Positions 1-11,608 are shown, counted from the first letter of the stretch. The stretch is 64,000 nucleotides of DNA from Bathynomus jamesi (GCA_023014485.1 JAJOZX010000919.1:1002501-1066500); one strand, 5' to 3'. Notes: generated by a model not told the origin, from the sequence alone. A program made the numbers and translations.

Positions 1-2
1 GA

Positions 3-101
3 GATGAACAGATTACAACAGACTGTGCTCACTTAGTAGATTCAATGCCAAACCGTGTTCAACAAGAGATAAAAAGTCGTGGTGGTCATATCACGTACTA
101 G
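3..101 (+). pseudogene. Tc1-like transposase, C-terminal fragment
   Basis: The frame starting at base 3 reads the last 32 residues of a Tc1-like (IS630/Tc1/mariner, DD34E) transposase, ending DSMPNRVQQEIKSRGGHITY and a stop. The rest of the gene lies off the left edge or is missing. The paralogous tail at 7030-7140 carries an 8-bp deletion that shifts this frame, so this copy keeps the better C-terminus. Confidence 0.75.
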
Positions 102-584
102 AATTACAATTATCATTGTTAAGATGTTAGTAAAAATTGAATATATTCATATTATCTTTTATCCCGTTTTTCTTGTTAATGCAGTTAATACGCACAAGGA
201 TGTACAGTGACCAACAATATGGATCCTGGTCAACGAGAAAATATGAAAGAATCGATTCATTTCGCTATACTGGCGATACGAACACACCATTTACTATTTG
301 TAACCAATAAACAATTAAATTAGGCTTTTGGAATATGGTATAATATTAAATTGTCCACTACACAGGATGATCGAATTAATTCGTGTTTTTTCTTGACTAC
401 CTTACGAAACTGCGACAATATTTAGGATACCAAGATCATCGCGACAAGAACGTGCGGGCAACGACATAAGCGGTGTCGCTATAGTTAATTTTTTTCCTGA
501 AAATTGTGAAATATCATAAAACAGAAGGGTATAATGAAGGTTACGCTAGCTTACAGAGTGCTGACAAAAGTAAATAAGCACCAC

Positions 585-1935
585 CAGTGGCGGTTCCTCA
601 TATGGGCAATATGGGCAGCCGCACAGGGCGGCATTTGTGGAGGGGCGGCATGAGCGCCTGCAAAAAAAATAAAAATAAAAATAAGAATAAATAAATAAAG
701 AAATAAATAAAAATAAAAAATAAAATAAAATAAATAATAAAAGATCAATAAATATATTTTTATTAATAAAAAACCATCTATTGCATTTTCCATAAACCTT
801 CCCATAAAAGACCTAAACAATGCAAAATGCTTCCAGATTAATATTATTGGGAATAAAGGCCCATACTTTAACATATGTAATGTTATTTTTCTGGGTTTGG
901 TTAAATAGTGAAATGTATATTATGAAGCATCTGATGAGCCCTTGATTGATGCTTTGAAGAAGCTGGAGGTGACATTTTTCAATGCAGTGGTTGATGCTGC
1001 AACATCAGCCATTCAGGAAAGATTTTCCACGTTGGAAATTGTGGGAAAGAAGTTTGGAGTGCTGACACATTTCCAAAATCTCACATTTGAGGAGCTGACA
1101 GAACAATGTGTGAACCTTAGTACTACACTACACTTTAAGGGACAATCTGACTTGGATGGCAGAGAGCTTGCACAGGAGCTGAAGAACTTGCCTGACTTGC
1201 CATCAAAGACCATATCCTTGCTTGAACTGCTGACATTTATCCATGAAAGGGAGCTCTCTGAAATATATCCAAATTTGTGGACTGCTCTCAGAATTGGTCT
1301 TACTCTTCCAGTCACTGTTGCTGAAGCAGAGAGGAGCTTTTCAAAGCTGAAGCTCATCAAATCCAACCTGAGGTCAACTATGTCACAGGAACGCCTTACC
1401 GGTCTGGCCATCATCAGTATAAATCATACAATTGCTGAGCAGATTTCATATGATGATTTAATTCATGACTTTGCATCAAGGAAGGTAAGAAGAGTCAGGC
1501 TTTAGATGGCAGTTGTGCTGTGGTGCAATTTATTTTGTTTCTTGTTCAAAGTGTAGCATAATAATTACCCTCTCTTAAGTGTCTTATTCTATTTATGTGA
1601 TAGAGCATTTGTACAATTTAGAAATTTGATTCTCTAGATTATTTATGGCAGTTGTGCAATTTAATTTGTATTTTTCCTGTTCATAGTATCATAATTACAT
1701 TCTCTTAAGTGAGTTATTCTATTTACGTGATGAAGGATTTGTAAAATTCAGAAATTTGAGTCTTTGTTTTGGTTCTGAAGTTCCAACAATTAGTCCAATA
1801 AAAAGTTATTTTGTGAAAGAGTTATGTCTGTCCTTTATTTTGGGGGGATTCGAATGTGTGTGTGTTGGCGAACGGGGGGGGGGGCGCTGAAGGTGAGGTT
1901 CGCCCAGGGCGTCATGTAAGCTAGGACCGCCACTG
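585..1935 (+). mobile_element. hAT transposon, truncated, with 8-bp TSD
   Basis: Terminal inverted repeats start CAGTGGCGGT at both ends and are flanked by the direct 8-bp duplication AGCACCAC (577-584 and 1936-1943). The paralogous segment at 7621 keeps the unoccupied site with one AGCACCAC. At 1351 bp the element is too short for a full hAT gene; the left half has an A-rich tract (660-770) in place of most of the coding region. A G-run (1873-1883) and a (TG)n lie near the right end. Confidence 0.93.
912..1505 (+). pseudogene. hAT transposase C-terminal part with dimerisation domain
   Basis: The frame is open from 912 to the stop at 1505, with no ATG at its head. It holds the hAT dimerisation block: the stretch LPVTVAEAERSFSKLKLIK followed by SNLRSTMSQERLTGLAIISI is typical of the zinc-finger MYM-type/ZMYM1-like hAT branch. 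The BED finger and the DDE core are absent, so this is a truncated transposase inside the element at 585-1935. No function beyond a relic transposase is expected. Confidence 0.85.
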
Positions 1936-2156
1936 AGCACCACGATAATTGTCCTCAATAACAAATGGCAAAGCTCATCAGTGGAGTGCCAGAACGTGTG
2001 TCACCTTTACGTATTGGAAAAGGGGAAGTAACACTATTCTAAATATATTCATTCAATAATTCTGCTATTATTTATTGACTCTAAAACTATGGAAAACCAA
2101 AAGTGTCTATTTACTTTTGTTAATATCGCTACCCACAAATGAAAATGTTGCAATAG

Positions 2157-2183
2157 CGTGTATGTGTGTGTGTGTGTGTGTGT
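2157..2183. repeat. (GT)n microsatellite
   Basis: A run of GT dinucleotides inside duplicated copy A. The matching tract in copy B (about 7853-7892) is longer and interrupted. A second GT/AC pair lies at 2706-2738. Confidence 0.9.
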
Positions 2184-2479
2184 AAACATTCTTCTTTCCA
2201 AGTATTCTCATGCACTATTCCAATAATTCCATTGTTTCCAGAATATTGTTAATACGCTCGGTCTTTTCCCAACTTTTACTATTACCTCCATCCGATGATA
2301 CTGCTTAGTCGTAGACTTTATAAATATTCCATTACAATCCCGATCTTTTCGCCTCTTAAAGTAATTTCTACGTAAAAACTATTAGTTTCCAACTCTCACA
2401 TTATGAGATCGAAATTAGAGACTTTCCCACCAACTTTTTAAATCCACAAAAATTCAAATTATGAGAGTATTATTTAGAA

Positions 2480-2665
2480 TTCCATGCTTCTCAAACTAGG
2501 GGTCGCCTAAATATTATTGGGGGTCGCAGAAACATTTGAAAATATTATTTTTTTTATAAATATACAGTGTTAGTACCTATTGCTTTTATGACATTGAGTG
2601 AAAGGTCGCGAAAAAATTTGTCTGATCCAAAGGGGTCGCAAGTGAAAAAAGTTTGAGAAGCCCTG
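2480..2665. mobile_element. Non-autonomous hAT MITE (GGGTCGC type)
   Basis: Inverted ends share GCTTCTCAAACT and are followed by GGGTCGC blocks. The element is flanked by ATTTAGAA (2472-2479) and ATTTAGAT (2666-2673), an 8-bp duplication with one mismatch and a central TA. The paralogous copy at about 8188 has a single ATTTAGAG and no insertion, which gives a second empty site. It has no coding capacity. Related elements lie at 50560-50762 and 61538-61758. Confidence 0.85.
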
Positions 2666-3062
2666 ATTTAGATGACAACCGTCCTTCATTATGAAGATCA
2701 TTCCGTACACACACACTGTGTGTGTGTGTGTGTGTGTACATATAACTTTGGTATGTACGTTGTAATTTGTGTACGTATAGATGAGGCCAGTTCAGAACTA
2801 CGTTCATGGAAAAACATTTAATATTTGAGCAATTCGTAAATAAAGTTGAAAAAACTGCCTCGAGAATGCTTCGATTTTATTTTTTATTTGTTTGAGAGAG
2901 AGAGAGTACGAAACAACATACAGTATCCGAGGAAAATGGAAACATATACAGGGTGATTACAAAAAGAAGTATACAATTTAAAAAATTTATTGTGATCAAA
3001 CTACTTCTGATACGAAGATAATAATAATGTCAATGGAAACAGTAACTCGCAAAGTTCTTAGT

Positions 3063-5450
3063 TTATAGATGTTTAATATATTTTTTATGCAGGAAGGAGG
3101 GGCCAAGGGCGATGCCCGCAAAAGTGACCCCCCTCCATAGAAGAAGAAGAGAGCCAAAATCAAAGTCCAGGATTTTGGACATGCCTAGACACTCTGCGTT
3201 TGAAAGATTGGAGGTCATAGACAGGAGGAATGATGGATTGAGGAAGATTGTTCCAAAGTTGACCGGTTGAGTAGATGGAATATTGAAAATACCGATTAAC
3301 CCTTGCGTTAGAGAGTTGGACAGAAAAGGACTGAGAAAGTGTCGAAAGTCTGGTGCTCCGTGCACTCCTGAAAGGAGGAGGCATGCAGTTAGAGAGTTCA
3401 GAAGAGCAGTGTCCCTTATAATATCGATATTAAAGAAAGAGTAAGGCAACATTGTGGCGAAGAGGTTGGGATTAAAGACAGTCAGTAAGAGGCGGGGAAT
3501 TGATGAGACGAAAAGCCTTTGATTCCACCCGGTCAAATACGGCTGTGTGGGTTGAGCCACCCCATACATGAGAAGCATACGCCATACAGGGGCGGACAAG
3601 ACCCCTATACAGAGATAGCAAGTGAGTGGGGGTGAAAAAACTGCGAAGGCGGTACAGCACACCTAACCTCTTAGAAGCTGTTTTGGAAAAAGAGTATGTG
3701 ATCTTTCCAGGAAGGATCATGCGAAAAGGAAACACCAAGAATGTGTTGTTGAAGGTGAGGGAATAGTCGTGTGGAAGATTGTAACGAGTAGACAGATGGA
3801 GGAACTGAGTTCTTGAGGCATTGAAAGCCACACGGTTTTCTCTGTCCCATTCAGAGACAGCAGAAAGATTAGAGGTCAGGTGTTCCACAGCCGTCTTACG
3901 CGAATCACGCAGTGACTATTGAGAGGGACGCTTTGTGAAGCGGGTGGAGAAGTGAAGAGTGAAACCATCGGCATAGGAGTGCATAGGACAGGAAGTGCGA
4001 ATTAAAAGGTCAGTAATAAATAAAAGGAAAAGAGTGGGTGGGTGACAGTACAGAACCCTGAGGATCACCCCTGTTAATAGCTTTAGGAGAAGAACAGTGG
4101 CTATCTACAACCGCAGCTACAGATCCGCCAGAAAGGAAATAAGAAATGAAGGCACAGATAGAAGGATAGAAACCGAAGGAGGGCAGTTTGGAAATTAAAG
4201 ATTTGTGCCAGACTCTTTGAAAAGCTTTCGATATGTCTAGCGCAATAGCAAAAGTTTCGCCGAAACTCAAAAGGAGGATGACCAAGAGTCAGAGAGATAT
4301 GCAAGAAGATGGCCAGTAGAGCTTCCATTCCGGAACCCATACTGATGATCTGAAAGAAATTTGTGAGAAGAGAGGTGTTTAAGAATCTTCCTATTAAAGA
4401 TAAATTTAAAAACTTTAGAAAGGCAAGAAATCAAAGCAATTGGACGATAGTTGGAGGGTTGAGAGCGATCACCCTTCTTTGGGACAGGCTGAATGAAAGC
4501 GAACTTCCAGCAGGAAGGAAAAATACCAGATGAGAGACAAAGGCGAAAGAGTTTGCCAAGGCAGGGTGTCAGCACTTAAGCACAGTTCTTAAGAAGGACA
4601 GGAGAAACACCATCAGGACCATACGCCTCCTTATAGTTGAGCCCAGATAGGGCGGAAAAATGTTTTTGTAAGAGATTCTAATTTTTGACATAATAAAGTC
4701 AGAGGAAGGAGATGCAGGAACAGCATCGGGATCGTTCAGGGTTGAGTGGGAAGTGAAAGTTTGAGCGAAGAGTTCAGCTTTGTCAGGAGAAGAGACGGCA
4801 ACTGAGCTGTCGGAATGGAAAAGAGGAGGAAAAGAAGAGAAAGTAAAGTTGTTGAAGTGGTTTTTAGCTCGATGCCAGAAAGAACGAGAAGAATTAGAAT
4901 TAGATAGATTTCACATTTCTGTCAGATGAAGGAATTTTTTGCGAGTCGAAGAACAGATTTTGCACGATTCCGGGCAGAAATATAAGCTGAGTGAGAGTCA
5001 GGAGTTGGATACCAACGGTACCTTCTGAAAGCCTCCTCTCTGTTGCGGATAGCATTAGAACAAGTAAAGTTAAACCAAGGATTTTTTTGCATTAGTAGTT
5101 GGAATAGAATATGGAGTGTACGCCTCCATGCCCGAGAAAATCACCTCCGTGATGCGCTCAGCACACTCGGAAGGGTCCCGGCCACGGAAGTAGTTATCAT
5201 TCAATGCGAAATCACAGAAGTACTACCTAAGGGCCTCCCAATCAACGGCGCCAAAGCGCCAAAGCGCCAAAGGCGCCTCCTGTTGGGGGGGATCCAAAGG
5301 CCGGATTAGAGCGATAGGACAGGAAACAGATATAAGATTGTGGTCGGAGAAATCCAACGGAGAAAAAGGTTTGATAGAGTAAGAAGAAGGATGAGAGGTA
5401 AGAAATAAATTCAGAATGTTGGGCCTATCTCCAAAACGATCGGGGATACG
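3063..5450 (-). pseudogene. LINE reverse transcriptase, decayed (EN tail, RT, C-terminus)
   Basis: Read on the minus strand, the tail of an APE-type endonuclease (FSDHNLISVS near 5370) leads into RT blocks YRPIALISCLSKV (near 4440), LDISKAFQRVWH (near 4220) and GDPQGSVLSP (near 4060). The active-site motif reads SYADG near 3970 where family members have YADD, so one catalytic Asp is lost. The C-terminus has ARVNRYFQ and LWNNLPQS blocks typical of jockey/CR1-group LINEs. Frames change at least five times. The 3' end (CCTGCATAAAAAA on the minus strand) sits in the middle of the host MITE at 2949-5728. Clade assignment is tentative. Confidence 0.8.
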
Positions 5451-5454
5451 ATAT

Positions 5455-5596
5455 GATTTCCGTGGGTAACCCTGGCAATGTCCAAACGATATTCAAACTC
5501 TTTCCACACCTTCCGTTAGATACGTCGGTCAATGGATGCTATGGCTTGACGAATCCGATTTTTTTCCGGTTGTTTTTCGGGTTACCCACGGAAATC
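5455..5596. mobile_element. 142-bp MITE with perfect 18-bp inverted ends
   Basis: The ends are GATTTCCGTGGGTAACCC and its exact reverse complement. There is no coding capacity. It abuts the 5' end of the LINE pseudogene and the right arm of the palindromic MITE. The family is not recognised. Confidence 0.7.
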
Positions 5597-5769
5597 CTAT
5601 TGAATATCTATAAACTAAAAAAATCTTTGCTAATTACTGTTTCCATCGATATTATTATTATTTTTGTATCAGAACTAGTTTGATTACAATAAATTTTTGA
5701 ATTTGTATACTCTTTTGTAATCACCCTATAATATATATATGTATATATATATATATATAATATGTAAAG

Positions 5770-5964
5770 AACGACTTCTGACTGATCGAGGACCTTGGTG
5801 TAGTGGATAGCATGTCCGACCGGCAATTGGATGATCCCGGGTTCGATTACTGGGAGGTACCTCATTTTTCATTTGTTCGTTCTTTCTCCTCTTCTTGTGC
5901 GGACGCTCTTCTACACAAGCGTCGTTCTTTACATTAATTATACTGCGTGTTGTTTGCAGTTAAA
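5770..5964 (+). mobile_element. tRNA-derived SINE, copy 1
   Basis: The head has a pol III A box (TTGGTGTAGTGGATAGCATG, 5795-5814) and B box (GGTTCGATTAC, 5840-5850) spaced as in a tRNA. A unique body follows, with CTCTTCTACACAAGCGTCG, and the unit ends at TGTTTGCAGTTAAAA. It is about 80% or more identical to the copy at 6033. It is a mobile SINE and not a functional tRNA gene because no acceptor stem closes. Confidence 0.85.
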
Positions 5965-6032
5965 ATGTATATATGTACGGCATGAGAAGGTGCCTCCTTA
6001 GGGCATTCGATTCTGCTCGTATCTAGTAGAAT

Positions 6033-6215
6033 TACGACTTCTGATTGATCGAGGACCTTGGTGTAGTGGCTAGCATGTCCGACCGGCAATTGGGTGATCC
6101 CGAGTTCGATTCCTGGGAGGTGCCTCATTTGTTCGTTCTTTCTCCTCTTCTTGTGGGGACGCTCTTCTACACAAGCGTCGTTCTTTACGTTAATTATACT
6201 GCGTGTTGTTTGCAT

Positions 6216-6227
<12 letters not shown>
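6033..6227 (+). mobile_element. tRNA-derived SINE, copy 2, with A tail
   Basis: This is the same unit as 5770-5964, with A box TTGGTGTAGTGGCTAGCATG and B box GAGTTCGATTCC. It ends in an A-run at 6218-6228 that opens into (TA)n. Two copies in the same orientation within 260 bp suggest either tandem insertion or a local duplication. Confidence 0.85.
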
Positions 6228-6249
<22 letters not shown>

Positions 6250-6250
<1 letters not shown>

Positions 6251-7140
6251 GGGTGATTGCACACAGATCGTGCATGGAACAAGGAACTCTTCTGGGAAAA
6301 TTAAATTAACTCTAGTCCGAATAAGTAATGGTAAATGACAAATACTATGGTTTTTCTTTTTCATGATGGAAGCCCAACGTGAGCAACGGATAACTAGCAA
6401 AGAGGCCCCAAAATATAGCTTCCAGGGTCCAGGGTCCAGAGTTTAAAGCTAACCTAGCTCAAGCACTGTCCGCCGTCTCTTGATTGCTTGTGGAAGATTC
6501 GCGAGAACACCAATAAAAAGTCAGCTTCCAACGCTTCAAATGAAAAAGAAATGGTTAGATTGGACAAAAAAGTACAAAGACGTGACAAAAGAAGAGTGGC
6601 GAAGAGTAATCTTTTGAGACGAGTCATATCTTTGTGCAAGGGCGGTGACGTCAGCACGTGCATCGGTCGGTGGGTAAACCACTGAAAGAGTTTCATGTGG
6701 ATCAATGTGCAAAATATCCTCAAAAGATGATATTCTGGGGCTCCTTCAACTGTTATGGCATCGGTTCACTACATCCTGTTGAAGGAATGATGAGATCTCC
6801 TCAATATATTGAAGGAAATTTGATTCCCAAATTGACGAAGAAGTTTTCGAATGGAGATGGTGTTTTCCATTAAGACCGCGCCATGTCACTCTTCAAAAGA
6901 GAACAACATTCGGGTGTTAGATTGGCCGGAGAATTCTCCTGATTTAAACCCAGTTGAGAATCTATGGGCTATTGTGAAATCAGGATTTAGAAGAGAAGAT
7001 TTGTACGACAATGACGAAGTTGATACAGGCAATAATTGCAGTGGTACAGAGATGAAGAGATTGCAACAGACTGTGCTCACTTAGTAGATTCAATGCGTTC
7101 AACAAGAGATAAAAAGTCGTGGTGGTCATATGACGTACTA
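6250..7140 (+). mobile_element. Tc1-like transposon, 5' end and body
   Basis: The 5' terminal region (CGTGCATGGAACAAGGAACT and the following 190 bp) recurs at 31131-31345 and, as a foldback, at 23110-23540. It leads directly into a Tc1 transposase frame at 6488. The 3' terminus is not obvious; the sequence runs on into the segment shared with 1-2925. The left edge lies in (TA)n, consistent with a TA target. Confidence 0.75.
6488..7130 (+). pseudogene. Tc1-like DD34E transposase, broken
   Basis: The catalytic part of a Tc1-family cut-and-paste transposase is spread over three frames. The first catalytic Asp is kept in a DES triplet near 6620, but the preceding Ser codon has become a stop. The second Asp is in DRA near 6874, again next to a new stop. 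The Glu lies in SPDLNPVENLWAIV near 6935-6975. A KPLKEFHVDQCAKYPQKMIF block lies between. The last residues are frameshifted by an 8-bp deletion relative to 3-101. The N-terminal paired-like HTH is poorly preserved. The gene is inactive. Confidence 0.85.
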
Positions 7141-7850
7141 GAATTACAATTATCATTGTAAGATGTTAGTAAAAATTGAATATATTCATATTATCTTTTA
7201 TCCCGTTTTTCTTGTTAATGCAGTTAATACGCACAAGGATGTACACTCAGTTGTACAGTGACCAACAATATGGATCCTGGTCAACAAGAAAATATGGAAA
7301 AATCGATTCATTTCGCTATACTGGCGATACTAACACACCATTTACTATTTGTAACAACAATTAAATTAAGCTTTTGGAATATGGTATAATATTAAATTGT
7401 CCACTACACACGATCGAATTAATTCGTGTGTGTTTTTTCTTGACTACCTTACGAAACTGCGACAATATTTAGGATACCGAGATCATCGCGACAAGAACGT
7501 GCGGGCAACGACATAAGCGGTGTCGCTATAGTTAATGTTTTTTCCTGAAAATTGTGAAATATCATAAAACAGAAGGGTATAATGAAGGTTACGCTAGCTT
7601 ACAGAGTGCTGACAAAAGTAAATAAGCACCACGATAATTGTCCTCAATAACAAATGGCAAAGCTCATCAGTGGAGTGCCAGAACGTGTGTCACCTTTTTA
7701 CGTATTGGAAAAGGGGAAGTAACACTATTCTAAATATATTCATTCAATAATTCTGCTATTATCTATTGACTCTAAAACTATGGAAAAACTAAAAGTGTCT
7801 ATTTACTTTTGTTAATATCGCTACCCACAAATGAACATGTTGCGGTAGTG

Positions 7851-7884
<34 letters not shown>

Positions 7885-8435
7885 GTGTGTGTGTGTAAAC
7901 ATTCTTCTTTCCAAGTATTCTCATGCACTATTCCAATAATTCCATTGTTTCCAGGATATTGTTAATACTCTCGGTCTTTTCCCAACGTTTACTATTACCT
8001 TCATCCGATGATACTGCTTTAGTCGTAGACTTTATAAATATTCCATTACAATCCCGATCTTTTCGCCTCTTAAAGTAATTTCTACGTAAAAACTATTAGT
8101 TTCCAACTCTCAAATAATGAGATCGAAATGCGAGACTTTCCCACCAACTTTTTAAATCCACAAAAATTCAAATTATAAGTGTATTTATTTAGAGGACAAC
8201 CGTCCTTCATTATGAAAATCATTCCGTACACACACTGTGTGTGTGTGTGTGTACACATATAACTTTGGTATGTACGGTGTAATTTGTGTACGTATAGATG
8301 AGGCCAGTTCAGAACTACGTTCATGGAAAAATATTTAATATTTGAGCAATTCGTAAATAAAGTTGAAAAAACTGCCTCGAGAATGCTTCGATTTTATTTT
8401 TTTATTTGTTTGAGAGAGAGAGAGAGAGAGTACGA

Positions 8436-8440
<5 letters not shown>
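7050..8440. repeat. Copy B of the duplicated Tc1-tail-plus-flank segment
   Basis: This is the counterpart of 1-2925 without the two hAT insertions. It keeps both unoccupied target sites (AGCACCAC at about 7625 and ATTTAGAG at about 8188). Fragments of the same dispersed repeat are seen at 14555-15480 (minus strand) and, weakly, at 57826-57905. Confidence 0.85.

Positions 8441-8442
<2 letters not shown>

Positions 8443-8494
<52 letters not shown>
8443..8494. repeat. (TA)n microsatellite
   Basis: About 26 TA units start where duplicated copies A and B stop matching. The tract separates the Tc1-derived block from the region downstream of the orphan minus-strand gene. Confidence 0.95.
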
Positions 8495-8498
<4 letters not shown>

Positions 8499-8499
8499 C

Positions 8500-9277
8500 A
8501 GGGTTTCCGATCTCCTCCTGCCCTCGTAGCCAGCCGCGTATGGCTAGTCAGCGACTTTGCACACGAACCTGTTATTACAGACATGGGCAGTAGGGTGTAT
8601 CATGCTCAGGTCGAATATTGAAAAACTTGGAATTTCAAGATTGGAAGTATGTATTCGTATGTAAAATTGAATTTTAAGAGGGGTTCGTCTTCTGCAACTT
8701 TTACGAAAAATTGCATTTAAGTGTTCAAAATCGCACTTTTTTGTCGAAATATGGGATTTTTGGCCAATTTCAAAGATTTGGTAGCCTCAAATGACTTCCA
8801 TATGTTCCATATTATTCACATACATCCTTAAGCATTTCTAGGGGCAGGCTTGGACCCATTTAAGATTAGCCAAAGTGGTTCATAACCCCTAAAATAACGA
8901 AAATTACCCCAAATGGCCCAAAACTAAGGAATTGTATGATTTTTAGTCTCCTATACACCACATTTCGCGGCTGTTCTCTTCATCAGGCAAAATCTTTTTG
9001 TTCTTCTTTCTTGGTCTTGCATTTCCTTTTTGTAGAAACGCCTCCACCAGTTTTTATTTATTTTCTTTTCGGCATCACTGAGTGTGATGGCAGCTGCCCC
9101 CACATTTCCGCAAGCTGCTGTGACGTTCACCCTTTTTTTTGCAATTGCAATTCTTCTTTAATATTTGTACAAGTCCCTCCTCCACCCCCAGCTTGTAATA
9201 ATATGCTGGTCAACTGAATGTTTTGAGAATTTTTCTTCTGAAAGCATCTTGATTTGTCAAGCAGGTCTTGTAGAGAT
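8500..9277. other. Non-coding stretch downstream of the orphan gene
   Basis: No convincing frame on either strand. As it follows the stop codon of the minus-strand gene at 9278, it may be the 3' part of the same repeat unit. No terminal inverted repeat or target duplication was found at its border with (TA)n. Confidence 0.4.
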
Positions 9278-11547
9278 CTAAAACATGTTCAAAATGTCTT
9301 GCTTTGACTTGAAAACTGGCAACAATTCTCTGTGATCGATCCTAGCACGAACAAAACCATCTCTTCTCTCTTGCCCATACACTGCATGAGCTGCAGCTGA
9401 AACTTCCTGGACTGCTTTTTCACAGCTTTGAGTGTGAACTGAGAAGTTCTCAACTTCAAGTGGAGACCTGAGAAGCTCCTCAACTTCTCCTCTTGACATC
9501 TTACAAGTGAAGAGTGGCTCATACAGTTTCTTCTTATCCCAATTAATCAGAGTAATTGGAGAAGTGGCATCAAAATTCAGTTTACGGTTTCTATGAGTTC
9601 TCAGACTCAGGTCTCCATACTCAGACTTACCTCTGATCTTCTTGATCATCTCAACCCCCCCATGCCCTCTCCTCCTCATCCTCACTGCACAGGAGAGAGG
9701 CAATGAGGTTCTCACTGTGAGCATGATATGCTCCACGAACTATCACATGAGTGATTATGTTTCTGACTTCAGAGGTCTGGCTTCTCAGCAGTCCCAGAGT
9801 GGTCACAATATGATGAGGTCCATACCTCATGTGGTGCTTCACCTTGATCTCAAAATACATCTTGAAGTAGAAGTCCAGGCAGAACTTCAACAGCACCTCT
9901 AGCTTCTTCAACACCTCCCCCTTCAGACCATGCTGCCTCATCCACAGCATCAACAGAGCCTCACCTGTAGTCAGCCAGCGTGACTGATTCAGTGGGCCAC
10001 ACTTCAGACCAGCAACTTCCTTGCTCAAATCTCCTGTCTTGAGAACTTTGATCAGTAGGTAGCAGTTCTTCTGGTCAGTGCTAAGGTTCTGTACAATGTC
10101 TTCTGGCAGTTCAATTATATCTTCTCTGGCAGAGCCTTGAAACTAAAGTTGACAGGGATGTCACTGATCTTCTCCAAAGTTTTCCTATTGGGCCACTGAA
10201 CCCAGACTTGTGCGTGTAGGGACCATCAAGCTTGATGATCATGTGCCTGAGGCTGAGTTCATTAATATGCAACTGGCATATCAGCCAGTGACACTTGTGA
10301 CCTAGCAGTTTCTCCAAGTGAGTGATGGCTCCTCCATCAGGTCCTGTGTTTGTGTTGGTTTAGTCACCACCAAGGACCACAATAGTATATTTAGCACCAT
10401 GAGCACCAATCCACTCAAACAGAGTCTGAGCTATCTTCAGTGAAGGTTTCTCATTTCCTTCAGGTTCTTCTGGTGTACAATGGAAGAGATACTTCCCCTC
10501 AGGTTCCCAGGTAACACTATCGTGCTCTTCAGTTGTAATATCAGGATGGAAGCGGCCAGTTTCTTCATTGTACCTCATGATCTTTGTTTTCTTATCTTGT
10601 TTTCCATCAAAGAAAATTCCGTTGAGCTCCTCTCCCTCTGTCCTTTTCTCCAGGGCCTCCACCGAGGCACCTATTACAGACTCCTTGCCCCTCCACATCT
10701 TCATCCTGTCAACAGCTAGATATGTCTTATCAGCAGATAGATGGCCAGCTTTGATGAGATCTTGAAACCAGTTGCAATGGCTGTTGCAGGAGTGTTTTCC
10801 ACCTTGAACCTGACTGCAGCCGCAGCAGTGTTTTGAGATATCCATGTAGTTCCTCCTGGCAGAGGTGGAGACTTTGCCAGTGTTGACACTGGAGCTTGTG
10901 CCTGGTGCAGTACTGGAAAAATCTGTGTCAGCAGTAGGAGCTGCTCTGCCTGGAGACTCTTGCAAGGAAGTCACCTCATCTTCATCATCATCACCATCAT
11001 CAGCTCTAAGCAGTAGCTCCTTTTCTTCTTCCTCTTTTCTGTTTCTCTTCTCAGCTGCCTTCTGTTCTTCCTCCTTCCTCTTAGCAGCCTTCACCTGCTT
11101 CACTGTTTCCTTCACATCAACAGATGCCATCCGGAAGCCAGAAACTTCTGAGGTTTTGATCCTCTGGTAATGGAGCCACTCTAGCTCTAGCTTTGGAATC
11201 TTCTGAGGCAGAGGACAGTCACAGTTGACATGAACTCTAGCAGCACAGCCAGAGCAGCCAGATGCTTCAGTTCCACAGAAAGTGATATCATGTCTGCAGG
11301 TTGTTATATCAAACAATGTATCAAGTTCAGATATTCTCTTCTCTCTCTTTGCAGCCTTCACTCTGCCATTCAATAGGTCAATCATTTCATTCCACCTGAC
11401 AAGAATCTTCCTGGCAATGGATCTCTCTTGAATGATCACAGGAGGAGTGAACTTGGCATTGCTTTTGCGCCACTGTGCCAGTACCAGTGATGCCAAGTCC
11501 TTAGCCAAATCTTGCAGAGGGCACTGAGCTCTCTTCACAATTATCAT
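9278..11547 (-). pseudogene. Orphan repeat-associated gene, broken
   Basis: One protein of about 740 residues can be followed across frames on the minus strand. The first 395 codons are open (11547 to 10360). They contain a Cys/His cluster near residues 90-115 (CRHDITFCGTEASGCSGCAA), a Lys/Glu-rich coiled stretch with KRKEEEQKAAEKRNRKEEEE, and an acidic run. A stop then falls inside GGD-TNTNTG, after which LICQLHINELSLRH, LNQSRWLTTGEALL and IKVKHHMRYGPHH continue in shifted frames to the stop at 9278. From memory this resembles an uncharacterised, multi-copy family of aquatic invertebrates; no domain name is offered. An 84-bp palindrome lies just upstream (11609-11692). It may be an undescribed transposase or a captured gene. 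Confidence 0.6.
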
Positions 11548-11608
11548 CCAGAAGCAACTTCTCTTCCTGGAGGAGGATTCCTATCTGAAACACAGCTCTC
11601 CAGGTTGA

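Larger units (their letters stand above)
1..2925. repeat. Copy A of a duplicated Tc1-tail-plus-flank segment
   Basis: The stretch matches 7050-8440 nearly base for base once two hAT insertions (585-1935 and 2480-2665) are removed. Shared landmarks are the Tc1 transposase tail, the block around 420-480, (GT)n near 2160 and 2715, and a (GA)n run near 2890. The two copies diverge after about 2925, where copy B runs into (TA)n. The copies differ by small indels, including 8 bp missing from the transposase tail in copy B, so neither is a recent copy of the other. Confidence 0.85.
2949..5728. mobile_element. Palindromic mariner-like MITE split by a LINE and a second MITE
   Basis: Arms 2949-3075 and 5600-5728 are inverted copies of one another for about 125 bp, beginning CAGGGTGATTACAAAA, with TA at both borders. 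Removing the inserted LINE (about 3076-5450) and the small MITE (5455-5596) leaves a nearly pure palindrome of about 250 bp. This is a foldback of Tc1/mariner type with no transposase of its own. Confidence 0.8.

Noticed and set aside
551..874. 107-codon minus-strand frame
   Set aside because: It is the complement of an A-rich low-complexity tract inside the hAT element at 585-1935.
5795..5850. Possible tRNA gene (A and B boxes)
   Set aside because: No acceptor stem closes and the same unit with the same body recurs at 6033; it is a tRNA-derived SINE.
8406..8621. Open frames over (TA)n, (GA)n and (CA)n tracts
   Set aside because: They translate to IYIYIY, RERERE or HTHTHT strings and have no other support; the same holds for frames near 11512, 18653, 23020, 30846, 36521 and 43105.
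10480..11170. Plus-strand frames opposite the orphan gene
   Set aside because: They are shadows of the 395-codon minus-strand frame, which has the coherent domain structure.
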